A stretch of 64,000 nt of DNA from Patella vulgata (GCF_932274485.2 NC_065885.2:31261062-31325061); one strand, 5' to 3'; counted from the first letter of the stretch, positions 12,705 through 23,154 are shown. Numbers and translations: made by a program. The notes: generated by a model from the letters alone, not told the origin.

Positions 12705-12900
12705 TCAGCACCAGATATTTAAAATGACTCACATAAACGCATGACAAAATATCTATAATTAGTGCCAGTATCAAATATGTAACATGATTTACATGATCAG
12801 ATGAGAATCGATCTATAATTAGTAACATTCCAAATATTTAAGATCACGTACATGATCACATGACAATAGATCTATAATGTGCCAGTACCAAATATTAGCA
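12705..12900. repeat. Degenerate minisatellite, about 60-bp period
   Basis: About three diverged units, starting near 12705, 12765, 12825 and 12882. Each carries a CCAxxxAxCAAATATTTAA-like start, a GATCACATGA-like middle and ATCTATAATTAGTG. It ends about 70 bp before the LTR element. Confidence 0.6.
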
Positions 12901-12973
12901 GGACTTACAGACTTACAACATATCACGCCAGTAGCCGTCTGCCATTGTTGATTATATTACCCAGTACTATATG

Positions 12974-13247
12974 TGTCATAAAATGCGATTTAAGACTAAA
13001 TAAAACTTACTAGGTCCACATTGAAACAATAGAAATAATCAAAAACAAAAGTCATTCATTGAAACTTCTGATTATTCAAAATGTATTGAACATCATACAT
13101 CAAATATTATTTTTCAATCGTGGCGAATCCAGCCTCAACTGTTGTGGCAACTGATCTACAAATTTTTTCACCAAAATAAAACGAAACGAAAAATTATAAA
13201 TTGGTAAAATAAAATATTTTCAATAAATTAATGTTCATTCTAAGACA
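12974..13247 (-). repeat. 3' LTR of BEL/Pao element
   Basis: 274 bp, TG...CA, read as identical to 19043-19316. It is the downstream LTR in the element's direction. Confidence 0.96.
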
Positions 13248-13360
13248 TCCCAGGGGACATCACTCGATAGGAATATCGATAAAGTTCGAAATAATAATGA
13301 AAATTTAACTTTGAAATCATCATTTTAGAAAATCTTTCAGTCACGTTTAAACTTAAAATT

Positions 13361-15691
13361 TCACAAATCAAGTCTTTCTTCCTTTTTCATCAATAAAACT
13401 AGTTTAGTTACTGGACGTTTCAATACATTCCCATCTGAATATTTTACATCCACAATTCGTACTAAATTATCATCTCCGGTATAAGTGTTTATAATCTCTG
13501 CTAACTTCCATTTTCCACGTTTAACATTTTCATCAACGACCAAAACTATGTCTCCTTTATTAAGGTTTTCTCGGGTGTTTGGCCATTTGTCGCGAGGTGA
13601 AAGTTTCTGAATATTATTCATCCATCTACGCCAAAATCCGTCTATCATTGTATTACAAAGTTCTCTTCTCTTACGAAGATTTCCGGTGTATTCTTTACAT
13701 GGAACAACTGGGTTTTTTAAATCTCCTCTTCCTATAAGAAAATGATTCGGTGTTATCGGCGGATCATCCAAAGGTGACGATGAACTTAGGGTAAGTGGGC
13801 GACTATTCAATAAACCACTAATTTGAGCAAAAATTGTTTCCCATTCAACAAAAGAAAGTTTGTCTGCTTTAACTAAATGTCTCATCGATTTCTTAATTTC
13901 CTGTACCATACGTTCTACAGCTCCCTGGTGATGCGGTCCACCAGGAGGTCCGAACTTCCATGTTATATCAAAACGTTGACAGTTCGAGCGTATTTCATCT
14001 TGATTCAAACGTAACTGTAGTTCGCGTATTTCATTGTCTGCTCCTCTGAAGCATGTAGCGTTATCACTGATTAAAAGTCCTGGTGCTCCACGGATACTAA
14101 TAAAACGTTCTAGCGCTTGTAAAAAAGCTGCAGTAGATAAATCCTGAACACATTCTAAATGTACTGCTCTTGTCACTGCACACGTGAAAACTGCACAATA
14201 ACCTTTTGTTACTGTATTACGATTAAGTTTAACATTTACTGGCCCTAAATAATCCACCATTGTAGTCTGAAAAGGCGGGGTACATGGCTTTATACGAAAG
14301 TCTGGCAAATCAGCCATTCGTTGCTCTACTGTCTTCCCACGATAACGAATACAAATTACACATTGGCGAACTATTTGGCGTGATAAATTAATATCTCCAA
14401 TAATCCAGTAAGTCTTGCGTATTTCAGCTGCTGTTCTTAGATGCCCTCCATGTAATGAATACTTATGTCTCTCTAAAGCTATAAGATAGCTAATATAACT
14501 TTTCTTCGGAAGCAAATACGGATGACGAATATCATACGAAATTGGTGCATTGTGAATTCTTCCTCCAACTCTATATACTTGATCTGTATCGTCGTAGATT
14601 GGTTCCAGTTTCATTATATGACGGTTATCGAAATCCAAATCTTTTTGGGCATATCTAATCCAGTATAATTTTGCTTCATAGATTCTTTTGCGAGAAGGCC
14701 AACGAAATATAGTCGTCGTTAAATCCTTTAACCATTTATTCCTAGGGATATCCTTAAGCGATAAGATTCTTGCTGTTACCATTACCAGACGAGTCCAACT
14801 TGAGAACCGACGAGGATCCAATAATGTATTGTCTTGATCAAGTCGAGCAGCTAGAATTTTGGCATTTCTGACGTGGTATTTCTTAAGTTCTGTATCTTCT
14901 CTATCAATAGAAACATTAGGAGTTATTGGCCACTCATTCGAAGATTTACGTAAAAATCCAGGCCCGTTGATAACTGTACCTAGTTCATTAGCTTTGACTC
15001 CTCGGGACACTAAGTCAATCGTATTCTGATCACTTGGAACATACGCAATGTCTTTCACAGGATTAAATTCAGACGTAATCTCCCCAACACGATACGACAC
15101 ATATGAACGAAAAGATTTAGACTGTCCGCGCAACCAACTAATTGCTGTAATACTATCTGTCCAGATCTTCATGTAACTTATCTCAAGTCGTAAAGCGTTT
15201 CTAATTGTGATCATCAATCTCGAAAGAAGAAGTACTGCTTGTAGTTCTTTCCGTGGTATACTTGATTGTTTCAACGGCGTAAGTCGAGCTTTTGCACATA
15301 CAAATGTCAAATCAGCTTTATCTTCGTTGTCTGGCCATCTTAACCAAACTCCTATTCCCATGGCATCCTCTGACGCGTCGCTTAAACCATGTAGTGAAGA
15401 ACTTGGTAAATTGGGCTTTCCACGTAACCTCTCAGGTATAAGACATCGGTGAATTTCTATCGCACTAACATTCTGCAAATCATGTTTAATTGTCTCTAAA
15501 GTTTTATGTAAATCACTATATGGACTAATCGGATCATCCCAGCCCATTTCATACTGCCAGAGCTGTTGTAATAGAATTTTCGGGCGTACCAAGATACCAG
15601 ATAAAATTCCGTAAACATCGTAATAACTAGCTGTCATCCTCAAAATATTACGTTTTGTAGGAATGAAATCCTTTAACGAAACTTCCTTCAC
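13361..15691 (-). CDS. BEL/Pao RNase H and integrase region
   Basis: This part of the LTR element carries an RNase H-like segment (GLSDASEDAMGIGVWLR), an integrase zinc-binding domain with H-H-C-C spacing (HGGHLRTAAE then CVICIRYRG), the integrase catalytic core (VDYLGPVNV, LLISDNATCF, the last acidic residue in GGPHHQGAVERMVQE) and a C-terminal DUF5641-like region (FWRRWMNNIQKLSPRDKW). Such proteins degrade the RNA template strand and insert the DNA copy into the genome. Confidence 0.93.
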   Translation of the reverse strand: MKEVSLKDFIPTKRNILRMTASYYDVYGILSGILVRPKILLQQLWQYEMGWDDPISPYSDLHKTLETIKHDLQNVSAIEIHRCLIPERLRGKPNLPSSSLHGLSDASEDAMGIGVWLRWPDNEDKADLTFVCAKARLTPLKQSSIPRKELQAVLLLSRLMITIRNALRLEISYMKIWTDSITAISWLRGQSKSFRSYVSYRVGEITSEFNPVKDIAYVPSDQNTIDLVSRGVKANELGTVINGPGFLRKSSNEWPITPNVSIDREDTELKKYHVRNAKILAARLDQDNTLLDPRRFSSWTRLVMVTARILSLKDIPRNKWLKDLTTTIFRWPSRKRIYEAKLYWIRYAQKDLDFDNRHIMKLEPIYDDTDQVYRVGGRIHNAPISYDIRHPYLLPKKSYISYLIALERHKYSLHGGHLRTAAEIRKTYWIIGDINLSRQIVRQCVICIRYRGKTVEQRMADLPDFRIKPCTPPFQTTMVDYLGPVNVKLNRNTVTKGYCAVFTCAVTRAVHLECVQDLSTAAFLQALERFISIRGAPGLLISDNATCFRGADNEIRELQLRLNQDEIRSNCQRFDITWKFGPPGGPHHQGAVERMVQEIKKSMRHLVKADKLSFVEWETIFAQISGLLNSRPLTLSSSSPLDDPPITPNHFLIGRGDLKNPVVPCKEYTGNLRKRRELCNTMIDGFWRRWMNNIQKLSPRDKWPNTRENLNKGDIVLVVDENVKRGKWKLAEIINTYTGDDNLVRIVDVKYSDGNVLKRPVTKLVLLMKKEERLDL

Positions 15692-15787
15692 ACTCAGAGT
15701 ATCTTTGTTAAGATTCCATTTCGTTCCAAGTACCGTTGTCGTACTGTCATCAGGATAATACTCGGGATCACAAAGTTTTCTCTCATT

Positions 15788-18742
15788 CTATAACCATTTT
15801 CGAATTTTAAAATTTCCTTTCTCTAAGGTCGATATAAGTTTAGACTTTAGTTGTTTGGCATCATTTAACGATCTTTGTGAATCGGTCAAATCATCAACAT
15901 AAAATTGGTTGTTGGCAATTCGTTGAATTTCAATATCATTAGGAGCATGTTCAGCCGCGACATGCCGTAGAGCAATAATAGCTGCTGCTGGAGAAGGCTT
16001 ATCTCCAAACGTAACTGTTGTCAATTCATAAACTTCTATAGGATCTTCGGGTTTCTTACGAAAAACATAACGATGAAATCTAGAGTCATTTGGATTCATT
16101 CTAACAGCTTGAAACATTTTACTAATGTCTGCGATTACTCCGATTTCATACTCTCGAAAACGTAAAGCGATATCAAATAAATCAGTGTTCATGTTATGAC
16201 CTTTGGCAAGATAATCATTGAGAGAATGTCCTTGAAATCGAGCCTTTCCGTCGTAAACTACTCTAACAGGCGTAGTCTCCGAATCTTTGATTACTCCAAA
16301 ATGAGGTAGAAACCACATCTTCTTGTTGTTGGATATGTCTGCATCAAATTCCATCGTTGATACAAATCTTGCGACTCCTCGAGTAACTTGATCATCCATT
16401 TGTTTGCAGTAAATTTCCCATTCTTTCGGGCGATTCTTAAATTGTTTCTCTAAATTCTGAAGACGTTTAACAGCGTAGTCGTAGTTATTCGGTAAATCAT
16501 TCGGTGATTTCTTCCAAGGAAGGTTAATTTGATAAACTCCATCACACAATTGTGTTACGCTTTGTTGCATTTCGTCTGTCGCGATTTTCTCTTCAGCTTC
16601 AATAGAACATTTACAATGTTTAGGTTCAATTCCCATCCGTTCAATTCCTAAAAAATCTTCTATTTCACTAATTGCTGTTACTTGAGTAAAGTTTATTAAA
16701 ACATTAGATTCGGTTTTAGTGTTACGACCGCCTTGAATATACCATCCTAAGGGACATCTTGCAGCAATTGGATCATCTTCTGTAGGACCTTTGACGTATT
16801 CTAGAGCTGTCAACAAATCACTATTTTCAACTCCAAGAAGAATGTCTATTGTCTCAGTGGTCGCTTCATCAATTTCAACGCCTGATAAATGTGGATACTG
16901 TTGAAGTTGTTCGTTCGTAACGATGGGCGTGTCACCGCAGGGATTTTCCATCTCTGTAAGGCGAACTTGTCGTGAAAATTTACCATCTAAACTTTCAATA
17001 ACACATTCTAAAACTCGTAAACGACAGGTTATAGAATCACCTCCTACTGTAGTAATGTTAAAGTCTTGCATAAGTGCTCCATCGCGTCTTTTGATGATTC
17101 CAAAACGTATGAGCGAAATCTGACTTCCAGAATCGAGTAAAATTCTAACGATAAAACTTCTAGAACCATGACGTAATCTACCCATGACGGTTGGTAATAC
17201 ACAAGAAATAAAGTTAGAGTTTATTTTGGAAATTAACATCGAATTAACTCGTTTCTTTGTAGGTGTAAATTCTGTAGTTTGTTCATTTAAATTAGAAGTC
17301 GTTTGCCCCTGTCCGTCGTAATGTTGATATCCTTCAAGCCCATAAACACGAGGACAGATTGACGAGAAGTGAGTGTCAAGTTTACAAGCAGGAATCTGAC
17401 ATGGTTGAATAAACTGGCACTGTTCATATTTATAAGGTGGTTTACCAGATATACAGTTATCATGTCCACATCGATGACATATACCATTCTTATTCATGAT
17501 TTCAAATTTCTCAAGCTGTGAAAGTGTCTTAAATTTATGACACCCTTTCAGATAATGATTTGAGAATTCTGGGTGAAGTGGGCATTTCAGAGGTTTAGAG
17601 TTGTCTGTTTTCGCGGTGTCTCTATCCCTGTTACCACTCTTATCTCGGCTTATACTTGGCTGTTGACTACTAGTATTACGGTTATAACCAGGGGACATCG
17701 TTGAGAAATTCACAGATTTATTAGACCTCTGAAATTTCTGATAATTATTAGGTGATCTACTATCACGTGATTCGATAAATGGACCTTTAGCTTTCTTAAG
17801 AAGAATTAATTGCGAGTGTAACCACTTTATGAGGCTATTCAGAGAATCGTCTATGTTGTCATCACGAACCTTCTGAAGGAATAAAATACGATGTTCTTCT
17901 GGTAATTTGCGTCGTATTTGGGTAACCAAAACTCTTCCACTAAGATCTGCGCTTTTGCCTAAAGAGTCCATTTGAGTTTCAAAGTTCTGAAGAAATTCTA
18001 CAAATTTTTCCATTCCACTAAGATTGGTTCTACCTTTGACCTCATAAGAGTTGATATTCTCTAAATCTGTCATAAGAGCTTCTACAACTTGATCTTCATC
18101 ACCATACGCTTCATCTAATATCTCCCAAGCTCGTTTAATACCACTACAAGCTTTAATCTTATTTCTCTCTCGTGAACGTTCCATAGATTCTGTCAGTTGA
18201 TAAAAACATTCTATATCATTGAGACTCTGCGAATAATGTCGAAATTGTTCCTTAAATCTTCTGTAATCTCGTATGTCACCAGAAAACGTTGGAAATTTCA
18301 ATTTAGGCATCCTAGCATGTACAGGTTGCGGGGTTGATGTAGGCCTTACTTCTTGCTGGGTATGTTTCTCATCCTCGATTAATATTAAACGTTTAGTTTC
18401 GCGAATCAACTTGTGAACAAGCGGAATAGCGCTGTTGCTTACATCTGAAAAATGATTTTCTTCGGCATTTGCAATTTCCTGTTCGGCCTTATCCATATCA
18501 TGTTCATTACTGAAATCGTCGGGCTTCAATTCAGCACACTTGAGTCCAATCACTTGATCATTTGTCCACTGTAGAACATCTAAATTTTCTCTAATAAGAT
18601 CGGCTAATAATTTATATTCTTCGTGAGGAATACCTTCGCCGGCGAGAAGGAGCGAATTTCCATCTTTCATAAGATAGGTAAGTTTCCTTTTAGCGTTTCC
18701 GCGAAGCATTTTAGCCTCTCGAATGGTGTTGGGTACTTCCAT
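15788..18742 (-). CDS. BEL/Pao Gag, protease and reverse transcriptase region
   Basis: This part of the LTR element begins with a DUF1759-type Gag (KLKFPTFSGDIRDYRRFKEQ), followed by Cys/His zinc-knuckle-like motifs (CHRCGHDNC). Next is the A17-type aspartic protease, with its active-site motif in LLDSGSQISLIRFG, and the reverse transcriptase, whose catalytic motif is in FYVDDLTDS. In this superfamily Gag and Pol are typically made as one polyprotein and cut by the protease. Confidence 0.94.
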   Translation of the reverse strand: MEVPNTIREAKMLRGNAKRKLTYLMKDGNSLLLAGEGIPHEEYKLLADLIRENLDVLQWTNDQVIGLKCAELKPDDFSNEHDMDKAEQEIANAEENHFSDVSNSAIPLVHKLIRETKRLILIEDEKHTQQEVRPTSTPQPVHARMPKLKFPTFSGDIRDYRRFKEQFRHYSQSLNDIECFYQLTESMERSRERNKIKACSGIKRAWEILDEAYGDEDQVVEALMTDLENINSYEVKGRTNLSGMEKFVEFLQNFETQMDSLGKSADLSGRVLVTQIRRKLPEEHRILFLQKVRDDNIDDSLNSLIKWLHSQLILLKKAKGPFIESRDSRSPNNYQKFQRSNKSVNFSTMSPGYNRNTSSQQPSISRDKSGNRDRDTAKTDNSKPLKCPLHPEFSNHYLKGCHKFKTLSQLEKFEIMNKNGICHRCGHDNCISGKPPYKYEQCQFIQPCQIPACKLDTHFSSICPRVYGLEGYQHYDGQGQTTSNLNEQTTEFTPTKKRVNSMLISKINSNFISCVLPTVMGRLRHGSRSFIVRILLDSGSQISLIRFGIIKRRDGALMQDFNITTVGGDSITCRLRVLECVIESLDGKFSRQVRLTEMENPCGDTPIVTNEQLQQYPHLSGVEIDEATTETIDILLGVENSDLLTALEYVKGPTEDDPIAARCPLGWYIQGGRNTKTESNVLINFTQVTAISEIEDFLGIERMGIEPKHCKCSIEAEEKIATDEMQQSVTQLCDGVYQINLPWKKSPNDLPNNYDYAVKRLQNLEKQFKNRPKEWEIYCKQMDDQVTRGVARFVSTMEFDADISNNKKMWFLPHFGVIKDSETTPVRVVYDGKARFQGHSLNDYLAKGHNMNTDLFDIALRFREYEIGVIADISKMFQAVRMNPNDSRFHRYVFRKKPEDPIEVYELTTVTFGDKPSPAAAIIALRHVAAEHAPNDIEIQRIANNQFYVDDLTDSQRSLNDAKQLKSKLISTLEKGNFKIRKWL

Positions 18743-18808
18743 AGCTGATATGAAATTTCGGCTTGTCTTGTACGGTAAATATACGAATAACCACTTGCTT
18801 TTGTTTGT

Positions 18809-18953
18809 ACTGAGTCACTGTAGTTGATAACAATAAACCAGCGGTGAAAAACAACTCACAGAATGACCAACGTAAACACACAAACTGAGTCACTGTAGTT
18901 GATAACAATAAACCAGCGGTGAAAAACAACTCACAGAATGACCAACGTAAACA
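18809..18953. repeat. 75-bp tandem repeat in the BEL/Pao leader
   Basis: Two near-identical units (18809-18883 and 18884-18953) lie between the upstream LTR and the start of Gag. They are part of the element's untranslated leader; leader tandem repeats are common in LTR elements and vary in number. Confidence 0.9.
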
Positions 18954-19042
18954 ATGTCAGTGCCGATTCATAAGTACGTTCAAATCAAGTACAACAACCA
19001 TACAACGTTGCCGGATTTTCTTCACTAACAGATTGAAAAAGC

Positions 19043-19316
19043 TGTCATAAAATGCGATTTAAGACTAAATAAAACTTACTAGGTCCACATTGAAACAATA
19101 GAAATAATCAAAAACAAAAGTCATTCATTGAAACTTCTGATTATTCAAAATGTATTGAACATCATACATCAAATATTATTTTTCAATCGTGGCGAATCCA
19201 GCCTCAACTGTTGTGGCAACTGATCTACAAATTTTTTCACCAAAATAAAACGAAACGAAAAATTATAAATTGGTAAAATAAAATATTTTCAATAAATTAA
19301 TGTTCATTCTAAGACA
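19043..19316 (-). repeat. 5' LTR of BEL/Pao element
   Basis: 274 bp, TG...CA, read as identical to 12974-13247. It is the upstream LTR in the element's direction. The right-hand copy of the ATATG target duplication follows at 19317. Confidence 0.96.
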
Positions 19317-19472
19317 ATATGTGTATATCTATTAATTTGAGTAAGTAAGTAAATTTTATTGCATAAAGACGACCACGGGAGAGACAGATGGTAAGTGAGC
19401 GAGATGCTGGCAGTTCAAATAAGACTTGACAGTGTAGAGATTGGGCTCATCTTTGCAGGTTTAGCAATATCT

Positions 19473-19664
19473 TCTATACTAATATTTGTGACTATCGTTT
19501 GTCTGTCTGTTCGGGGTTGGCGGCTACACTAGGTCTGCCCCGAGTCTGAAATTTGGGGTATAGGCGTAGCTCGGACCGGGGAGTAACATAGGCCAGGTGG
19601 CGTTAGTCTACCACTTACGGTTTCGGAGTTATGACCCCCGAGCGAAGCCGGGCATTCTTCTAGT
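19473..19664 (+). mobile_element. Helitron-like non-autonomous fragment
   Basis: The segment begins TCTATACTAATATT and ends with a short hairpin (CCCG, AGCGAAGC loop, CGGG) followed about 9 nt later by CTAGT. A 5' TC, a subterminal hairpin and a 3' CTAG are Helitron hallmarks. At about 190 bp it has no coding capacity. The 5' flanking base is T rather than the expected A, so the left border is uncertain. Confidence 0.5.
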
Positions 19665-19818
19665 TCTTGATATTAGTGACATCCTGTTATTAATATGGTC
19701 TTGTAAACCTGTATTAGTACTGTGTATAGTATTTTCGTTAATAAACCGGTTCTTGATCCAATTATTTGATATTCAATATGATAAAGGGGGTTGACAAGTT
19801 TAATTTTTCACTGCCTAA

Positions 19819-20214
19819 AGATACGTTATGGAAGATTAGATAAAGAGCTGGCATTTCTCACTATAATATTTTAAAAACTAGAAAATGTAAAGGGAATATG
19901 CTGAAAATTTCAGTCAAATTGCTCCATTTTGAACCGAGATATTAGCGCTGAATTTTAGGCCAAGTCTCGATCATCATTACTAAAGTTGGTACGATAAAAG
20001 ACATTGTCTCGATTATCCATTTTTAATTAAATCATCAATGAGCGGTGAGCGGCAAATCAGATTCAAATCCAGAGAAAATCCGACATATAAGATGGCATCC
20101 AGAGTTGATTATGGTCTTTTCAAGTTAATTAATGTTTAATTAATAGTTTATATAACATTTCAGGCCCAAAGAAAAACCTGCAATAGGCAGATTTAGCTCT
20201 TGCATAATGTATGT
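19819..20214 (+). mobile_element. TTAA-flanked MITE, family C (copy 2)
   Basis: 396-bp copy beginning AGATACGTTATGG and ending CATAATGTATGT, followed by TTAA (20215-20218). The left flank reads CTAA (19815-19818), a one-base change from TTAA. Confidence 0.7.
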
Positions 20215-20218
20215 TTAA

Positions 20219-20949
20219 AGGTCTAATAACATTTTATGTTTTATTAGTGGATTACCCGAATGTGATACCTGTTTACCGCCTGATCTTCCGCCTTAAAATC
20301 ATTCAAACACACCAAAAGTATTTATGAAAAAGCGGAGAAATAGAAGCAGAAAGGGTTTGTCTATAAAATGAAGCGAACTAAAGTCAGTCTGTAGCGCTTA
20401 ATGACCGCTTCCACCTAGGGTGATGTCGCAGACACTCGCAGTACACCATCCTGCAAATTTGTTTAAGATAAGGTGTTGTAGTCAAGGTTACCTAGTATCA
20501 TTCTAACTATTTCAATATGTTAACAATAGGTGGTATATGATTGACCTCTAGTTTGTTTAGTCTTCTTATTGTAATAGTACTTTATATCATAATTATACAC
20601 ATCACAATAAACACCCACATCTCGTCTTCCTCATACACAAGAACAACATCCCAATTCTTACCAGAGGCGGATGTTACAAATTTAGGAAAGTCAATTTTAC
20701 GGACATTCATGTGACATTCATGCGGCATATTTATTGACTGGAAGCTAAAGTATGTAATATGATTAGTTATTCCTTGTCCACCTATCAGATGTACGGGTAG
20801 TGATGTGCAGAGAGGGGATAGAGAGGAGGGGTCGGCCCCACGCATCAATTTCAGGGGAGAATCCAATCAAAAAAGTGACATTAAAATTTATTTTTTGTGA
20901 AATTGAAATTATCGCTGTTAACTTTGTTGTAGAAGTCACACTACTTAAA
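20219..20949. other. Non-genic stretch
   Basis: No gene is seen. Sequence from about 20798 to 20945 resembles 54940-55045 (shared ATCGCTGTTAACTTTGTTGTA and a TGCAGAGAGGGG-like start), so it probably belongs to the same hAT-like MITE family. Confidence 0.4.
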
Positions 20950-21224
20950 TTAAAGGGTAATTAGGTAAGATTACATAAAGAGTTGACAAATTTCGCTGTT
21001 ATAGTTTAAAAAAAAAGATAATAAAAACAGAATATGCTGAAAGTTTCAAATTGCCCCACTGGGATATTAGCGATTCGATTTTAGGCTAGCCTCGATCGTA
21101 ATTACTACCGTTGGTACGATAATGTACGTCTCGTTTATCCATTTTTACGTTAAATCATCCATCCCAAAACGTATATAAATCCCTTAAATATCACCGGCTA
21201 ACGATGGCATCGAGGGTTGATTAT
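20950..21224 (+). mobile_element. Family C MITE (copy 3), left part of an interrupted copy
   Basis: This left part ends at GATTAT (21219-21224). The same copy resumes at ATGGTCTTG (21718) and continues to about 21768. The gap between is filled by SINE-B sequences, so family C was here first. Confidence 0.65.
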
Positions 21225-21236
21225 TGATATATATAT

Positions 21237-21370
21237 TTAGAGAGAGAGAGAGAGAGGGACAGGGGAGGAAATCGGAAGACCCGGAGAAAACCCACGAGGT
21301 TTAACAGGCGACCCTACTCCTTGTCACGTACAACCGGGAAATCAAGCCACGTCAGTTGACCTGATGACAG
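21237..21370 (-). mobile_element. SINE-B, outer copy, part 1
   Basis: Starts with a (GA)n tract and carries GGAAGACCCGGAGAAAACCC and GTCACGTACAACCGGG. It breaks at GATGACAG (about 21370) and resumes at 21655 with GACTCGATGACAG, so another SINE-B copy sits inside it. Confidence 0.7.
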
Positions 21371-21654
21371 AGAGAGAGAGAGAAATGGGGTTTAACGTCC
21401 ACTCGACACAAACTAGGTCATTCCGGGACTAACATATGGTTTTAATTTTTTATTTCAATAATTCGCTTGCGCGTAGGGGTCTTTAGCAGTGGGAGGAAAC
21501 CGGAGGACCCGGAGAAAACCCACGAGGTTGGACAGACGACCCTACTCCTTGCCACGTACAACCGGGGATTCGAAACCACGCCAGTTGACTCAATGACAGA
21601 CTTCATGGTACAGCGCGCGCACGCTAACCATCCAGCCATCCACCCCCCCCCCCC
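21371..21654 (-). mobile_element. SINE-B, full copy nested in another SINE-B
   Basis: Nearly full-length SINE-B. Read on the minus strand it has a tRNA Leu/Ser-like head (box A-like TGGCTGGATGGTTAGCG, box B-like GGTTTCGAATCCC), a body with CCTCGTGGGTTTTCTCCGGG, and a tail with GGACGTTAAACCCCATTTC followed by (CT)n. A partial duplication GATGACAGA of the interrupted copy flanks it. Confidence 0.75.
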
Positions 21655-21717
21655 GACTCGATGACAGACCTTATGGTACAACGCGCACACACTAACCATT
21701 CGGCCATCCAATCTCCC
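21655..21717 (-). mobile_element. SINE-B, outer copy, part 2
   Basis: Resumes the interrupted outer SINE-B (GATGACAGACCTTATGGTAC, then CTAACCATTCGGCCATCC), i.e. its tRNA-like head read in reverse. Confidence 0.7.
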
Positions 21718-21832
21718 ATGGTCTTGATAAATTAATTAATGTCTTATTAATAATTTAGATAACATTTAAAGATACATTATGGGAGATTAGATAAAGAGCT
21801 GGCAGTTCTCACTATAATAGTTAAAGAAATGT
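21718..21832 (+). mobile_element. Family C MITE: right part of copy 3 joined to start of another copy
   Basis: 21718-21768 continues the interrupted copy (GTCTTGATAAATTAATTAAT). From about 21769 a second family C copy begins (TTTAAAGATACATTATGG) and stops at about 21832. Confidence 0.6.
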
Positions 21833-21930
21833 TGCCAGGCAACGAAACATACGCTCACAGCAGATAAATCGTCCGGGCAGTCAATAATATTATTGTTTAT
21901 AAATATTGTAGTAAAATTATAATGACCGGG
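21833..21930 (+). repeat. Dispersed repeat also present at 25918-26010
   Basis: Begins near GCCAGGCAACGAAACATACG and resembles 25918-26010 (ACTAGGCAATGAAATATACA, CAGCAGCCAAATCATCCGGCAG). Family unknown. Confidence 0.5.
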
Positions 21931-22636
21931 GTTGCTTCCATAGGGAGGCGTGTTTCTGAATATCAGTAATTTATGCAGACTTTATACGTACAAAGTGTGG
22001 CGATTTCAACGATAATCCACATTTCTCGAACGTGTTTGAACATAATGCTGGCGAAAGAGATAATCCAGAAATTAGAGGATATCAGTTCCCATGAAGACTG
22101 GATACGACTGAATAATCCGCGCGTAATCAGGCCTACTTGCGAGCAAATCACTAAACTATCTATGCGAGGGTAATAGTTCAATGAAATATCATTTATTTTA
22201 TTTATTTCATTTACTTCACCATCGACGACCTGTTGAGGGAAAGTAAAAGCCATATAATGCATTTATCTTGCTAATTATATTTTTGTATTTTAAGTATTTA
22301 CTATTACATCATGTTACAGGTTATACATCAAAATGGTGACACCGGAAACAATAGTGAATTAAGTTCATATTCTTTAAAATCAACCAATTCATCAACATAA
22401 CCGGAGTCGATCTAACAACTACTGTCCAAGCTACATATCGTTTGGATATCTTGGTATAAAAAGAAACAGATTGTTTTATCACCGGGCATTTCATTGTATA
22501 ACATAGTAGATGAAATCAAAGAGTTAAACCCTTTTCACACAAGCACTACTATTTAGTGTCAGTTATGAACACGCCACCTTTAAGTGCCCGTGGGATGAAT
22601 ATACTTACTAGTTAATACACATTTAATTCTTTGTTA

Positions 22637-23154
22637 TCAAAATTTATCGATTATCAAATTAGTTTTAGAGTTTTGTTCTGTCACTTTACCATTCATACTG
22701 GATTTTTCAATATATCCACCATTGTCAAAATTATTATCACCGCTTTTCTTCAGCTGGCCATTTTTGTGTGATCCGTTTTCTTTTTGATCCTCAATTTTAC
22801 ATTGTTCTTTGCGATTTCTACACTGATGATAAACGGAAACCCGAATAAAATACAACAGATAAACAAAGAGATGCATGATGGGAATTGCTATAAATGTGCT
22901 GATGATTGCCATTATGATTGTCTTGGTGGGTTTATCCCAGTTGAGTACAGAATACACGTACGGTTGATCCCTCATATTGGTACCATTGGCCGCATGGTAA
23001 ACAGCCGTAAACACAGTGTAGATGATCCCATATATAACCGGTTGATAAAAATGTAGAATACGATTTGGTACAGCTGTTATAAACAGATTTAAAAACACGT
23101 AAACAGAATTGATTCCATGGACAGCTAGACTTACTGGATTAACACCTTTACTAG
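22637..23154 (-). CDS. rost: rost coding exon 4 (last)
   Basis: Starts after TTTCAG (AG at 23155-23156) in phase 1 and ends at TGA (22637-22639). It encodes the last three or so membrane spans (SLAVHGINSVYVFLNLFI; LHFYQPVIYGIIYTVFTAVY; IIMAIISTFIAIPIMHLFVY) and a hydrophilic tail. AATAAA-type signals lie downstream on the minus strand near 22190-22207. Confidence 0.88.

Larger units (their letters stand above)
12974..19316 (-). mobile_element. BEL/Pao LTR retrotransposon, young
   Basis: A 6.3-kb LTR element on the minus strand. Its two 274-bp LTRs (12974-13247 and 19043-19316) read as identical, begin TG and end CA, and the element is flanked by a 5-bp target duplication ATATG (12969-12973 and 19317-19321). 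The order in the element's own direction is Gag, zinc-knuckle-like region, aspartic protease, reverse transcriptase, RNase H, integrase and a C-terminal DUF5641-like region, which is the BEL/Pao order. No envelope-like gene is seen. The element is structurally complete with about one interruption in the coding region. Identical LTRs indicate a very recent insertion. An untranslated leader between the upstream LTR and Gag holds a short tandem repeat. Confidence 0.97.

Noticed and set aside
18711-18929. 72-aa frame with a repeated FFTAGLLLSTTVTQ motif
   Set aside because: The internal repeat is simply the 75-bp tandem repeat in the leader of the LTR element read twice; no independent gene.
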